Source: Mycogone perniciosa (taxonomy: Eukaryota > Ascomycota > Sordariomycetes > Hypocreales > Hypocreaceae). From it: DNA of 64,000 nt. Below, one piece after another: positions 46,494 to 59,078 of the stretch. Within the stretch, counting starts at the first letter, position 1. Each line of letters begins with the position of its first letter. The stretch is from assembly GCA_025331125.1 (NCBI GenBank), contig JAOALB010000073.1, positions 124,001 through 188,000 of the forward strand, in the 5' to 3' direction. Below the pieces are notes generated by a model. The model worked only from the letters and a program-made list of their open reading frames with translations, ran no database searches and was not told where the DNA came from. The position numbers and the translations under genes were made by a program.

Positions 46494-48155
46494 AATACCT
46501 CTTCTTCTTCTTTCTTCCCACAAGCTCCCCATCTTCTTGCGTTGTGATACCTATTTTTCATCTATTGCTGATGATTTTTTTTCTTTCTGTTCTTTTTTCT
46601 TTTGTTCCTCCCTGTTTGGGCACTTATGAATGACAGTATGAGATACTAGAAACGAAGGGCATGACTACCACTTATATAGTTGTTTCAGGCGCTACCTGGA
46701 CTCGATGTCATCCGGTGTGTTTATATTCGATTCGAAGGCTTGGGGCTAGGGTGACGAAAGTGGCATGCTGCTTTTGTCTCCCCATGCTTACCCTACTTAC
46801 CCACCTTGTGGGCGTCGGTAAAATGTTGCAAGATATCTGGACGACTGGGTTTTGATGTGATGATGAAGTTTGTAATTTAGGTAGCCTGCTCTCTTGAGTT
46901 TTTTCCCTCACTAATGACAGATCTGAACAAGGATGTCGATGGAAATATCTGGACTGGAGGGCGAGGGAAGGCGTTTATATCAATGAAAGAAAGTTACGAC
47001 TGCACTAGGCTTACAGGATCCGACTGGCACGCGTTCTTAGCAAGCACGACAAGTTTGATCTTGTTATTTCACTCAAGCAACAGGTTAAATGAAATTCGTG
47101 ATGAGTTGCCGAAAACGGTTGGATCGATCGATCGTCCAAGAGATTCCAGGATCTAAGTACATATTACTAGTACATATGTACTAGTACAATGACGATTTCC
47201 GAAGCCAAAGACCAGCTCTTGACTTATTTTTAGCATCCAATTCCACAGGGAGCTGACGAATGTCTTGAACCCAAGGGTCGAGACCATGAATGTCTTGGAA
47301 CGGGTTGTACATATGTAATAAGCAGGTCTTTTGAATTCCAGTCAGGCGACATGGTAATGTGGGAACGGCATCTCCAACCGCTGGTGGTGTTGTAAGTGAC
47401 ATTCTGCTTGGATTGGTGTTGGCTTGGCTTCTTGCGTGTGGATGCTAATATTGTTATTTGCCGATCCCTTTTGTCGATCCCTGTTCTCCGTACTTGGGGA
47501 GATGGGCTTGGAACATCAACTCAGAGTAGAATGTGTGTTTACTTCAGCATATGAATAACAAATATCACCAGTTATGCCTCGTGACAGGGTAGCTTACCTG
47601 CACCGCATTCGGAACCTTGGACACAATTGCCAATATCTTGGACAACTCTATCCTATATCTTGTTCGTACTGTCGAATCCGGTGCTTTCTGTCCACTCGGC
47701 AGCCAAACATCCACTTCCCATTAATGGTTATTAATCCGACACATAGATTCAGTGCACATCTAAAGATAGTTCAAAATACGCCACTATTTGTCTCACTGGG
47801 CACGAAACATTGTTGGATGCGGTGCCACCAAAATTCCAAGACATCCCAAATTCGCCCTTGGGGTAGGGATTAAACCGCCTAGAGCAGCTAAGGGATCTCC
47901 TTCGGGACGTGATATAGGGAGAGCAGGGGGGCGCTTAAAAGGAATGGAGACATGGAGCTGAATGGCTTGGGGTAAGACAAATGAAGAGGCTTGGAGGCGT
48001 CTGGGTCATAAATAAAGGCGCTCGTCCTCCGTCCTTTGTCCTGTCGATCTCAGATCTTGAAAAGGTCCATGCATCCAATCATTTGCACGCAGGATCTAAA
48101 CCTGGACTTGCACCTGCATCAGCACTCTGATTCTGTTCCTAGCGAAACCATCAAT
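46494..48155. other. Spacer of about 1.7 kb
   Basis: No recognisable gene. A minus-strand frame at 47181-47402 (73 residues) has no signal peptide or known motif and was not called. The 3' end holds the promoter of the small secreted-protein gene. Confidence 0.5.
48008..48016 (+). promoter_or_regulatory. TATA-like box of the small secreted-protein gene
   Basis: ATAAATAAA lies about 140 bp before the ATG at 48156, in a suitable place for a fungal TATA box. Confidence 0.4.
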
Positions 48156-48423
48156 ATGAAGGTAAATGCTCTCTTCCAACTGCTCTCTTGCAAACACAAG
48201 ACACTGACGCTTATAGATCATTCTCTGCATCCTCGCTAGCGTCTCTGTCGTCCTCTCTGTCCCGGTTCAGAGCGGCAGCACCGTTCAAGCCAGCCGCACA
48301 TTTAAGTGTGAGAACGAGGAGATCCAGAAATATTGCTCCGCTGACAACATTCAAACTAAATGCACCATTGATGGGAATATTACGAGCAATGCAATGGCTA
48401 CTTGTGACAGTTGCAAGTGCTAG
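48156..48423 (+). CDS. Small secreted cysteine-rich protein, 70 residues
   Basis: Two exons: 48156-48161 (only Met-Lys) and 48217-48423, joined over a 55-bp intron (donor GTAAAT, branch-like CTGAC, acceptor TATAG). The protein starts with a clear signal peptide (MKIILCILASVSVVLSVPVQ). The mature part of about 50 residues has six cysteines (33, 42, 51, 65, 68, 70) that could make three disulfides, and one N-glycosylation site (Asn56-Ile-Thr). Size and pattern fit fungal effector-like or antimicrobial secreted peptides. I recognise no named family, so the function is open. A TATA-like box lies about 140 bp upstream. Because exon 1 is only six bases, plain ORF calling misses this gene. Confidence 0.7.
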
Positions 48424-48756
48424 ATAACACGGGCACTCTGTTTATTCAATCTTGTATGTCCTGGCTGGTTAGAGGATCAAGCCAGTGCAGAGGGCAGGGA
48501 GGAGGATATATCATATGTCGGGTGGTCAATGTCCAAGAACCCATGATTTTACTGGGAATGTTTTAGTATTCAAGGTTTGGGTGATATAAGTCCGTTAATA
48601 AGTACCGCATATTGTTTGTGCACCAACTGCTTCCGTGATCCCAAGAAATCGTAATAGCAAAGCCATCATTTCCATCGAGAAAGACTACAGTAATCACACC
48701 AATATTCGTAAACCAAATAGTACGAATGCAAGTCTTCGCCCTTCCTTGTTGATCCA
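48424..48756. other. Short spacer, convergent 3' flanks
   Basis: About 330 bp between the stop of the secreted-protein gene and the stop of the dynamin-like gene. No gene was seen. Confidence 0.5.
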
Positions 48757-51146
48757 TCATCCCCTCAAAATCTTCAGAGCCTTGCTCAAGGCATCAATCT
48801 CCTTGGTCAACCTCTCCCTCTTCCCCCGACTGCCCATATCCTCACCCGCGATAGACTCAAGCTGATCAGGCGTCATCTCAAGAACAACCTCGTCAGACAG
48901 CACAGCCAGCGGTCCGTCAGAAGCATGCAGCAAGAAGTGGTCAATCACCTGCTGACACACAACATCGATAAATCGACTACGCGCAATGTTGTAGTACGTC
49001 TGCAGCACGTCGTGGATATCCCGACGCGTCGTCTCGATGGAGGAATCTCTCTTCAGGAGGTTATCCATCAACTTGGTGATGTCAAGGAACTTGGGGCCCC
49101 CATCCGTCTCGGCCCCGGACTTTTCGACGGCGTCGCGCTTGAAGCCTTCGTCTCGGGCCATTTTAGTATTGGAGAGCGTCTTTTCAAAGACTGGGTCGTA
49201 GGTGATGGACTTGCCCTCGAATTCCACCGATAGGAGGAACTCGGCATGGTCCATGGCTCGTTTGTACCGCGTCTGCAGACTTTCAAGGAGGAAGGCCCAT
49301 AGTTCTTCGCGAATGCTGGTGTCGGGACAGCATTCCTCGAGGATGGAGCATATGAAGTGATGGACGATCAGAGTGGCGTTGGAGACGTGTGCGCGGGCGA
49401 TGTGTTGCCACTTATACGCTTGCTCCTTGAAAGTGCAGGGGAGCATTTCACTGCTGAACTATATAATCATGACACGGTTAGAACAGAAGGTGGATAGATG
49501 GGAGATCGATATGAGACTTACAGTGCCGAGTTCATATCCGCGTGCTGTGAGGTACTGCTCCTGAATGTGATCCAACATGCTGTCATTCTTCGGCCTTGGG
49601 CAGCAATACGGGTCCGAAAGAATGTTGTCAAGATCGTCCTCGCCAAGTGATGGAATAGGGAACCCAACCTTTCCATCGTACAAACTAGTACGATCCTCCG
49701 TAATGTCAAAGTCCTTGACCGAGGAATCAATCGACTCAACACCCTCATCCTCCGAAGAAGCCGCATCGCTTCTGTAAAACTCTCTCGTATGTCCCTTTTC
49801 ATGCATCACAACAGAGAATGCCTCGTTGATCGTCCGAATACGAGTAATCAGCCTCAGCTCCAACTCGTCAAAGATCTTGCTGCGTCTGTAATACGCGTCC
49901 AGGCTGTAGTTCTTCAGCTGCATGAACCGCGAAGCCACCTTGCCAATGTACGCCCTCTGCTGATCAGCCGAGCTGCGCGACTCGCCCATGTCTTGGAGGA
50001 GCTGCTGGCTCTTCTTCAACCGCGCTGTGATTTCGTTCCGCACAATGGGGAACTCGGACTTGGTGCGGTCCATGAGGAGTTGCTGGATGCGCACGCGAAG
50101 CGCTGGAACACCGAGTCTGTCTGCTGGAAGAGACGACCATGGTGCTTGGCCGAACAATGCTTGCTCTTGGTGATTGCGGCGCTCCATATCACACGACGTG
50201 TCGTCGGCGCCGCGATTCTTGACAACGCAGTATCCCAGGTGCAGGTCACGGCGCTTGCCGTTGACAAGGTCACATATCATGGCCTTTGTGGCATTCTCGA
50301 CAGCAAGATCAGGCTTGGTAAGGACTCCGAGAGTTCGCTTGCCCTCAGGATCAGCTTCGGCGGCAAATCTCAAGATCTTCTGGTTGGCAATATCGCCGGT
50401 ACACGGCACCACGGCGAGAATGATGGTGCGAGTCTCCTGGATATACTTCTTGACCATGTTCTTTACGAGATCGATGTCTGTCTCTGTCGTCAGGCCAGGC
50501 GTGACTGTCTCAAACATGCCAGGCACATCAATGACGGTGAGATGGTCAGCCTGCGGGCCACTTATCTCAACTCGAAGGACATCCAGGCTGAATGCGCTGT
50601 TGCCGCTCCTATCATCAGCCGCCGACTTAATCCCCATGACCTTGGCAGCCTAGCAGCAGGTTCAAATATCAGTACAAAACACCTTAAATAATTGTACAAT
50701 GTCGACATGTCTGCTCACATCTTCAAAGATCTGCCCAAAATCCGACGAGTCAATAGTAGAAGTCGCCCGTCGAAACTCTTTAGCGAGCCGCTCTCGCTCC
50801 ACACTCGCATTATGCGGGATGATAGAGACGACAACACTCTCAGTCTGCTCACGACGGCAGATAATCTCCGTAGCGTGGCGAGTACACAGGGTGACGGAGC
50901 GAGGGAACTGAAAGCCCGTTAAGGATTCGAGGACACTGGATTTTCCGGCGCTCTGGTCTCCGACAACGACCATCTGATGATACAATTAACGTCTAATCGA
51001 AAAAAAGAGAGGTATTTGTTTGGACGAACCTGTGGCAGAGGGACGAGGTGAGATATGCCCAGCTCACGCAGTTTGTCCACCTTGTCCAAGAGGACTCGGT
51101 TTCCAAGGCCTTGACTGGCATGTTCGGTGAGAGAAGACAAAGTCAT
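48757..51146 (-). CDS. Dynamin-like large GTPase (Mx/Vps1-related, fungal type)
   Basis: Four exons (51146-51030, 50973-50719, 50649-49522, 49458-48757) give 733 residues. The GTPase domain has G1 GDQSAGKSSVLESLTG (near residue 43), the DVPG switch (G3) and TKPD (G4). The middle/stalk region follows. The C-terminal GTPase effector domain is seen in VLQTYYNIARSRFIDVVCQQ and the final coiled helix. No PH or proline-rich domain is present, so it is not an animal-type endocytic dynamin. Fungal genomes carry several Mx-like paralogs besides Vps1 and Dnm1, and this is probably one of them. A membrane-remodelling role is inferred. An Asp/Glu/Ser-rich insert lies near residues 410-425 (SSEDEGVESIDSSVKDFDIT). 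Confidence 0.9.
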
Positions 51147-52259
51147 CTTCAATAAGGCTTATTCGTCTGCTGGTAGGAAGAAGAACAAGATGATTGAGTC
51201 GGAGGAATTCGAGTCTCCAAGAGAGGGACATACCCAAGAACTTATACTTCCCCAACTCGGCCTCTTCATCCACTCGCTGCGGGCGTTTACCTGCATATCC
51301 CCTCAGCTCTAGTATGCTCCTCACACTCGGCTGTGAGCCTTGTCAAGGCATCAATCATGATGTTGGCCATATTCCGCGACCGCCCTCACTGCCTCGACTC
51401 CTCAGTGGAGCACATCCAACCAACAGCATCACATCCTTTAGCGCCAAAAGGGCCTCTCGCAGTTTATTCTGAACCCTGAAACATTTCTTCTTTCTATTTC
51501 AGCGCTGCTAGTGTGGCAAGGCAATCACCTAGCTAGACCTGGCTGCGTATGTTGACTGGTCGAGGAAACGGGCCTCCCGCATATTTTTGCGTTGACACAC
51601 GTCAGATTGGTGGTGGCTGACGAGGGAATGATGTCAAGACCCCGAAGGTGTGAATGCTCGTGCAATGCGAGTTGCCGAAAATGAAAAGGAAGCCTTTGTA
51701 TGTGTGTGGTGCGAATGGGTTTCCCTCGAGTGTAAGTTTTGTGGACTTGGACGAGAATTTGCATATCCCGCTCACTCTAGACACTAGACAAATAGGGGAA
51801 AAAAGAGACTACAAAAGAGGTATGGCAGTTACTTGCAAAGTTGAAGAAAATTATCCTGGTAATGTAGTATTGCAATCCCTGCTCCATTGTCCCCGCTTGT
51901 CAGGCTGTCAACAGAAGCCAAGCTGCAGGCAGACGTTCGGTACATCACTAGGAGACTGTGATTTCCGTTTGTAGAGATAGGGAATGGAGGCTGAGTTCTA
52001 TTCGTTCACTTGAGAGAAGAAAGAAAAAAATATATGCACGGCTATATGCTTTCCTGAGCAAGTGGCTTCCCGGTCACATCAACCAAGGTGGTATCATCGT
52101 CTAAATGTTCTCCCTCCCAAAGCCAAACCATTACCTGAACGCCGGAAACTTTCCTATCCATAAAATCCCAAACGCCAATCGCTTTCATATGCCGTTTGTC
52201 GGAAACCCGTTCTGCCCCTTTCCCCGAACATCCCTCCACCTTGTTTGCAGAAGATGTAA
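51147..52259. other. Spacer of about 1.1 kb
   Basis: No gene was called. A minus-strand frame at 52042-52359 overlaps the 3' end of the phosphate transporter gene in another frame and is discussed as a finding. Confidence 0.45.
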
Positions 52260-54773
52260 TCATGTCTCTTTCAATAAAGCGCCGACATCTTGCAATTGAA
52301 TCGATGCCGTTAATGGCGGTGGTCCGCCCCTGTCTATCCTTCCCCACCCGGCTCCCCAACTCGGCACCTCTTGCTGTTGAGGTTGCTGCTGCCGATGCCT
52401 TGAAGCGGCCATCCCAGACATGACGAAACCGTCTGTAAGCGTAATCTCGTCCGAATTGACGTTCTCGCGTAGGCTGTTACTGCGATGGCTGAGGGAGATT
52501 TCGTCCGCTCTATCGGTACGACTTCGAGCCTTCCTATGTCGCCTCCTCCAGAACCGGCCCCTTTGTTGGGATGCGTCACGCTGAACTGACATGTCAGGGG
52601 ACTCCATTATGCCGATACGGGGTGACCGCCGCGCTCCCTTGGCGAAAACGTTGCCGTGTGCTCGTGGGTAGAAGAATCCTGCAGGTCGGCCACCGCTGAA
52701 AGGATTCCATGGTTGTATCCTAGGCGATGCTATGTTAATGCTGCCATTGCATCCGGCATTGTAACTAGTACGAGATTCCCCGGATAACTCTTCCAATGTT
52801 AGCCCTTTGGTCTCGGGGATTAGTAGTGATACTAGTGTGCCAAGTAGCATGAAGAGCGCGAATAGTTGTAGAAGACGGTTGAGGAGGGGGGAGCAAGTGT
52901 TTCCCTGGCAGCCCGGGGGTGAATCTTTGCTCAGTAAAGGGATGCTAATAACCTGAGCAATAATGGCGCCGATTTTGCCCATGGCTGCAGAGAGGCCATG
53001 GCCTGTCGATCGGTAACGTGTTGGGAAGCATTCGCCCGGAACAATGAAAGTTGTGGTATTAGGGCCAGCGTTGAAGAGATACTGCCCAACAACATAGAGT
53101 GCGAGCAACGTTGTCTCGCTCAGGCTTTGTAATTTGAAGCCAAGAACACAGAAAAGTACCGTCAGAAGAAGGAAGCCGATGATTTGCAGGGGCTTTCGGC
53201 CCACGGTATCAATGGTGAAAACTGCCGTCCAATAGCCAGGAATGGATCCGGCGCAGGCTAGTATGATCATTCCGACGGCCTGATTGTATAGTTTGAGGTA
53301 CATGTTGCTACCATTCGCATAACCAATGGCGTGGAGGACCATGGTGTTATTGAGTCCAAGGCCATAAAATGCAAGGTCCTAACCATAGAGTCAGACATTA
53401 TCGAGGGCGCAGAAGTATCCAAGTTCGGAGCCAATACTTACCAGAAAGAGCCACGACATGGTTGTGCCGATCAGAACCTTGAAATTCCTCCATTCTTTAA
53501 AATAGCTTGCCACATCGGACCAGGACGCCGCTGGAACTTCAAGGGAGCGTTCGCTAACGGCTGTTCTGGTACGCTTGACTGATTCGTAGTCCCCCTTTGA
53601 CCTGCTGGTCACATATGCACGGATATCTGCGTCGGCCTTTTCCACATCGTTTTTGACATCGAAGGTGTATCGAGGTGTTTCTGGAATAGTAATGCGATAG
53701 TATAGAGCCAAACAGGCAGGGATTGCGCCGACTCCAACTATAATGCGCCATGATCGGTCCGCGGCTTCCCGGCATGCCTGGTCGCAAACGCCTTCATTAG
53801 CGATATTGATATAAGAGTCCTTGAAGGCCACGGTCGTGATGAGAGCGACGATGGCAGCCAGCAACTGGCCGAAGCCCTGCATGGAGAAGACTGCTGCCAT
53901 CATGGCACCACGCCATCTTGTCGGTGCGAACCTAGACAAGTCAGTTTCCACAAATTCTAGACCGCCGTAGCTAGCTCGAAGTTGTCTTACTCTGATGTAA
54001 TGACTGACGATAGGGGATAATCGCCTCCTATCCCGATACCCTGGGGATCGTCAGCTCTCTATTCAGCTTGAACATGTATGGGAGAGGATGTTTACCATCA
54101 AGACACGCCAGAAGATCAGGAGACCAGCCGCACTGATGGTAGGACTAGGTGAGGCTAGGGCGCAACTGAAGGTACCGAAGATGATAATGGCAAGTTCGAT
54201 GCCATACATTCGTCGACGGCCAAATGCACTGCGGGCAGAGTTCCCAAGTCAGCCCAATCCCGATCCCGCAGCGATGCGACCGACTACTTACTCGGCGAGC
54301 CATCCGAAGATCACCATGCCCAATACGATGCCTGCACTTGTGGAGGCCTTGAGAGCCTGGTTTATGGGTTCGGGAATGACGCCGTTGTTGCCTCCAAAGC
54401 CATTCTCCTCATGGTCACCACTCCAAAAGACCAAGCCCAGCAGACTCGTAATAAGGTTGATGGCGAAAATGTCGTATGAATCGAGGAGGAAGCCAGCACC
54501 AGCTACCAATACTGCTCGGATGTCTGTCACCCGGTTAGGTTACTCATTCCGTGTCTTGGAGACTCGGGACTGGGACTGGCACGTACGATACAAACCAAAG
54601 GGGACCTTGTCGATCTCGGACAAGGCCAGACGTCTCCGCAAGTTGGGATCGGCGATATGCGAGTAGTCGTTGTAGAAGTTGTGGAAGGCATTGTTACCGC
54701 CATGAGTGTGATCGCGGCTTCGCGCAGAGACGGCTGGTGGAGGGAGCATCTCATCGTCGACAGAGGTGGACAT
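52260..54773 (-). CDS. PHO84: PHO84-type inorganic phosphate:H+ symporter (MFS) with an extended C-terminal tail
   Basis: Six exons (54773-54587, 54523-54292, 54228-54096, 54040-53991, 53931-53442, 53378-52260) give 736 residues. The protein imports phosphate at the plasma membrane. Family signatures are AGAGFLLDSYDIFAINL, GIGIGGDYPLSSVITSEFA (exon 4 to 5), TRWRGAMMA, IPETPRYT and GECFPTRYRSTGHGLSAAMG. Twelve hydrophobic helices are consistent with MFS. Yeast-type members are about 590 residues. The extra here is a tail of about 170 residues after LIPETKGLTLEELSG, rich in Arg, Ser and Gln. The N-terminus before helix 1 (about 60 residues) is hydrophilic. Upregulation by phosphate starvation is expected from the family; no PHO box was checked. 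Confidence 0.92.
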
Positions 54774-57425
54774 GGCGGACAATAGTGATGGCGGTGATGA
54801 TGACGATGCGATGGAGGAGCCGTTGACAAACAAAGATGCCGTTTGGCTAGGTGTAAGGACCTTGACGAGCCCAGATAGGCGACTACGGTAAAGAAGACAT
54901 GGGGGGTAGGCGAGTAGTTGATGGTGGTGATGATGCTATGATGCGAGTCTGGCGCAGATGCAGAGAGGAGGGAGAAGTCGTCGATCTGTCCAGGACGATG
55001 GATTGCAGACGAGGCAGCAAAGAGGTGATGGAGATGGAGGCCTGCGCAAGAGAGACAGACGGGACGGGAGGCTCGGGAATAATTACGCCTCGTTGCGAAG
55101 GCGTCGGTTGGCGGTGCGGTCTGGCCTGCAGGACAGCCTCTGGCGCAATGCTTTAGCACTTTGGCAGCGTCTGTGGGAGGCTGACGACGGATAGGATAGG
55201 ATAGGATAGAATATAATATAATATAATATAATAGTGTAGATGGTATTGCTGTTGGATTGAAACTCGTCGTCGTTTGTGTCGAGAACTCGTGATGCAGAAC
55301 CGGACAGTTAGCTATTATTGCGATGGTGATGCTGATTCAACGAGGCTCCGAGATCCGGCATCCAACGCAAACAAAAGCACAGCGCGCGCCAGAGAAGCAA
55401 ATGGCAAAACGGACAGGATTTTGGGGGCAATCAATGGGGGGGCGAGGGATTTGGGAGGGTGAGACAGAGAGGTGACAGGCGACGGCTCGCTCTTTTTGTT
55501 TGTTAGGCCTGCAAGCCTGGCCATGATGCATACATAATGGATGGATGGATCCATAGAAGGTGTGGATGGGCGGATGGAACCCCCCAAAAGGCGCCACTGA
55601 AGGGCACTGCGGTGCCAAGAGCCGGGACAGAAGGCCACAAGGGTTCGACTCGTACGAGTTACGGAGGTGATTGCAGTGCCCGTACATACCTAGGTACAGT
55701 ACGGAGTACTCGTAGTAGTAGTGCTATCATCATAATATCATCTGTTGTGCTCGTCCTTTTATTGATTCTTGTGTCTTATCGCCCGCCTCCCGCCCATTTG
55801 CCTATCACTAGTACCACTATCGCCAAATCTGTACATGACCCGTCAGCCAGGTAACTACAGAGTACTATCGCAGGCAATACGAGTACTGCTGCTACTACTA
55901 CTACTTAATACCAATCGAAGGGCGCGCCTCACGGCCTGTGCCTTGCCTGCCTGACGTGGAAGCTTCATGCCGCACGTGCTGGCGTCCCGGCCTTCGCAAT
56001 GGCGAGTCTGACTGACAGCCAACCAATGCCGTCGCACGTCGCATGGCCCAGGTTCCCCAAAAGAGGGTCAGCACGCAAGTTCCATCACTGCTATCCATGG
56101 GGCGTCGCAATTGTCTGATGCCGCCTAAAAACATTAGAAACATGCACGCCAGTAGCCAACTGCCCGAACCCGCCTAGCGCTGCAGCCAAGCGACGCCTGG
56201 GAAGCGAGTCAGCGGAGCCGTGGCGGGCGTTTAGGGCTTCCAAAGCTTTTCCAGAACCCATCATCCATGCTTCCAGAGCTTCCAGAGCTTCCATAGCCTT
56301 TTCCACGGGCCTGGAACCGTTGTCTAGCGCTAATTGTTTGCGTTTTGTGCCAATGGATCAATGGACGCTCAGCCGCACAACCACCAGCACGGGAGGTGCT
56401 TATACTGACCTCATGGCAGGCCCAGGCTGGCTCCATCTAATATAACCAACACGAAGAAATAGCTGGAGCCATTCGGACCGTTCCACATCATCCGCGGGAA
56501 ATAATAGTAGTAGTGCTACTACAAATATATACTACTCCGACTACTACTAGTACTGCTACTGCTGCTACTAGCACTTCGTAGTAGTCGTCGTAGTACCTAT
56601 ACGAGTCAACTTCAATCTCGGGACCCATTCCCATTAGCGCAATAAAGATCTCGGTTTCGAATATCCCTGTTCTCTGACATCCCACGTGGGAGACCGGAGG
56701 TTTTCCATCTCACAAGGCAGTTTGCATGACCGCGTCGAAACCTCGAAGCGAATTACTGTGTGGGGTCACAAACCGCAACAACAGTACGGAATGCACAGTA
56801 CTACAGGTACTACTCACGCTCCGTAGGTATCATGGCATTATGCCAATATCTCCCAAGGGAGAACCTTGCTGGACTAATAGTACTTTCCCCAGCTAGTTTA
56901 TCAAGAGTGATATTGTGGCTCTCTGCTATTCAGGAGTCGTGGACTCAATAGTCCTGGGAAATTCCGGGCAGATGCAGTAAAGTTGATGGCTGAGTGGTGA
57001 CACCATCACTAACACATTTATCCATCTAGATAATGCACATTACATTGGTCGAGGTTTGTGGAATACATAATGATTTATCTCGTCTATGAGCAAGTGTATC
57101 ACGAGCTGGCATGAGTTTATGCCGCCTTTCTTCTCGTCACGTCAACCTGGCACACGCTTCGTTAGCAGTTGCTGGCAGTTTGAACCTTGATCGTCCTGCT
57201 AGGAAATAATCCTTCGTCATAGTAGTATGCATATTCACATCTCTAATCTACCCCTACCCCACATGGGAGAGGTTTAGACATGGGTCTATTATAATACTAG
57301 TAATACTACGCCGTACTACTAGTACTATAGTACTAGTATGAGGCTACTACTGGAAGCGTTCGCCCCCTTACTCCGTACATGACAAGGAGATTCTATGGGA
57401 CAAGCTCTTGACAAGTTCCAATCCT
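54774..57425. other. Spacer of about 2.7 kb with several repeats
   Basis: No gene was recognised. It holds the PHO84 promoter and leader, pentanucleotide repeats (55189-55234), the motif GTACGGAGTAC at 55699-55709 and TAG/CTA trinucleotide-rich stretches at 55710-55725 and 56505-56600. Frames over 54551-55159 are antisense or leader shadows. Confidence 0.5.
55189..55234. repeat. Pentanucleotide repeats (GGATA)n then (ATAAT)n
   Basis: About four GGATA units run directly into about five ATAAT units in non-coding DNA upstream of PHO84. Confidence 0.9.
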
Positions 57426-59078
57426 TTACCAAGCGGTGATATCATCCACCTCAGCCTCACCAAATGTGCTCGACTTGGTCAGCTGCCCCACGCTAGCCTC
57501 CTCTGGAGCATTGCCCTCAACCGCCATAATATCGGGCAGCACCTCCTTCAAGAAGCCCAGCACATAGCGATTGACCTGCTCAAACTGCAGCAAGAATGCG
57601 TCGTGGCCTTCCGGGCTGTCGATTCGCTCTAGCCGAGCGTTCTTGACATGCTCTGCAATCTCTTCTTGTTCAGCAAAGGTGAACAGCCCATCGCTTTCGA
57701 TACCCAAAACAAGCATCGGCTGCTGAACCAAGGCGAGGGACTCGACAACCGTCGGCGCGCGATTCCGCGAAACATCGTGTGTGTCAAGCTTGCGGGTCAT
57801 GGCAATATAGCAGTTGCTGTCGAACCGCTTGACAAACTTGCTTCCCTGGTATCGGAGATAGGACTGGGCCGAGAAGTACGTTGACGCCGGCAGCTTATCC
57901 CCTCCCGTGAGGCTCTCCTTCTGGTCGCTATTCGGGCCATGGAATTGCGGATCCGAAGACTCTGCGGACCTTGCTCCTTCGGCACCGCTCTGAGAGCCAC
58001 TCTCGCTGTTGGTGCGGGAGAGTGCTGTGCGCTTCACATTATGTCCATCGTTGTGGATATGGAAGTGTGCCTCGGATGGCGTGCTGGGGCGAGGCCGCTC
58101 CCGAATTGTCTGAACCTTGGTAGGATCAGGAATGTTTCGGCCAAACCTGGATTCAAAAGAGTTGCGGCTACGGTAGGTAAGTAGCGCTGACATGCGAGCT
58201 GCACCCAGCCCAGTTACGGGCGGGTCGTTGAATGGATAGTATCCATCATCGTACTTTGGGTCCGAATATATGCTCTGTCGTTGAGCTTCTCCCCAGCTGA
58301 TGCCCCAAGCACTGTGCCTGCTGGAAGTAGCAATCGGCACGACGCAACGAACATAGTCTTTTCCAAGATACGCCCACTCTAGCACAAACATGCCGCCTAG
58401 CGATCCGCCAACAACAGCGGCCACTTGCTTCACCCCCAAGTCATCTAGGATGAGTTTATGTAGGCTGCCATGAAAGTTAGTTCTCTACACAATGGAACGA
58501 GGCATAAGCATCGACTTACTTAATATCATCCCGGATTGTGGTTAGAGGAAACTCGGGCCCATATCGGCCTTTGCTTGGGTCGCCATCCTTGGCGGTCACA
58601 GGACTTGCAGTACCATAAGGACTACCCAAGCTGTTCATACACACAACGAAGAATCTGGAGGTATCAAAGGCTCTGCCCGGACCGCCAAGCAGAGGCCCCC
58701 ACCAGTCACCTACATCTGCGCTGCCAGTAAGGGCATGGCAGATGACCATGGCATTGTCACCTGCAGAGTTGAGTTTCCCCCTGGTAGTGTATGCCACGGG
58801 GACATTGTAGAGCTTGATTCCGGATTCCAGAGTGAACTCTGGCACAATGGCTATTTGCTGATCGGGGATTAGAGCCGCAAAGGGGTTCTCGGGCTGCGAT
58901 TGCGTTCTTTCTTGCAGGTATTCAGTCACTGTTCTCTTTCAAGTTGCTCGGACCAGCAGACTCTGATTGAGCTGCTCCCCCACACCTCACTTGCAATGCA
59001 GGAGACAAGGAACAATAAAAAGCAATACTCACCATATTGTTTTCGGGTGCTACCATTAGCACCATTTTCTTGAGACAT
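57426..59078 (-). CDS. MET2: Homoserine O-acetyltransferase
   Basis: Three exons (59078-59033, 58928-58520, 58464-57426) give 497 residues. The enzyme acetylates homoserine with acetyl-CoA, the first committed step of methionine synthesis in fungi. It has the alpha/beta-hydrolase fold: VICHALTGSADVGDWWGPLL, CMNSLGSPYGTASP, the nucleophile elbow GGSLGGMFVLEWA, Asp in LGIESDGLFTF, and His in SPEGHDAFLLQF. A Ser-rich insertion of about 70 residues (about 270-340) sits between the core and the lid region, as is usual for filamentous fungi. Exon 1 codes only 15 residues, so the start at 59078 rests on good splice sites and phase rather than on conservation. Confidence 0.94.

Noticed and set aside
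45794..46561. 255-codon minus-strand frame
   Set aside because: It is a GC-rich antisense shadow of the disordered-protein gene at 44976-46493.
47181..47402. 73-residue minus-strand frame as a second secreted peptide
   Set aside because: No signal peptide, and upstream sequence gives no spliced exon supplying one.
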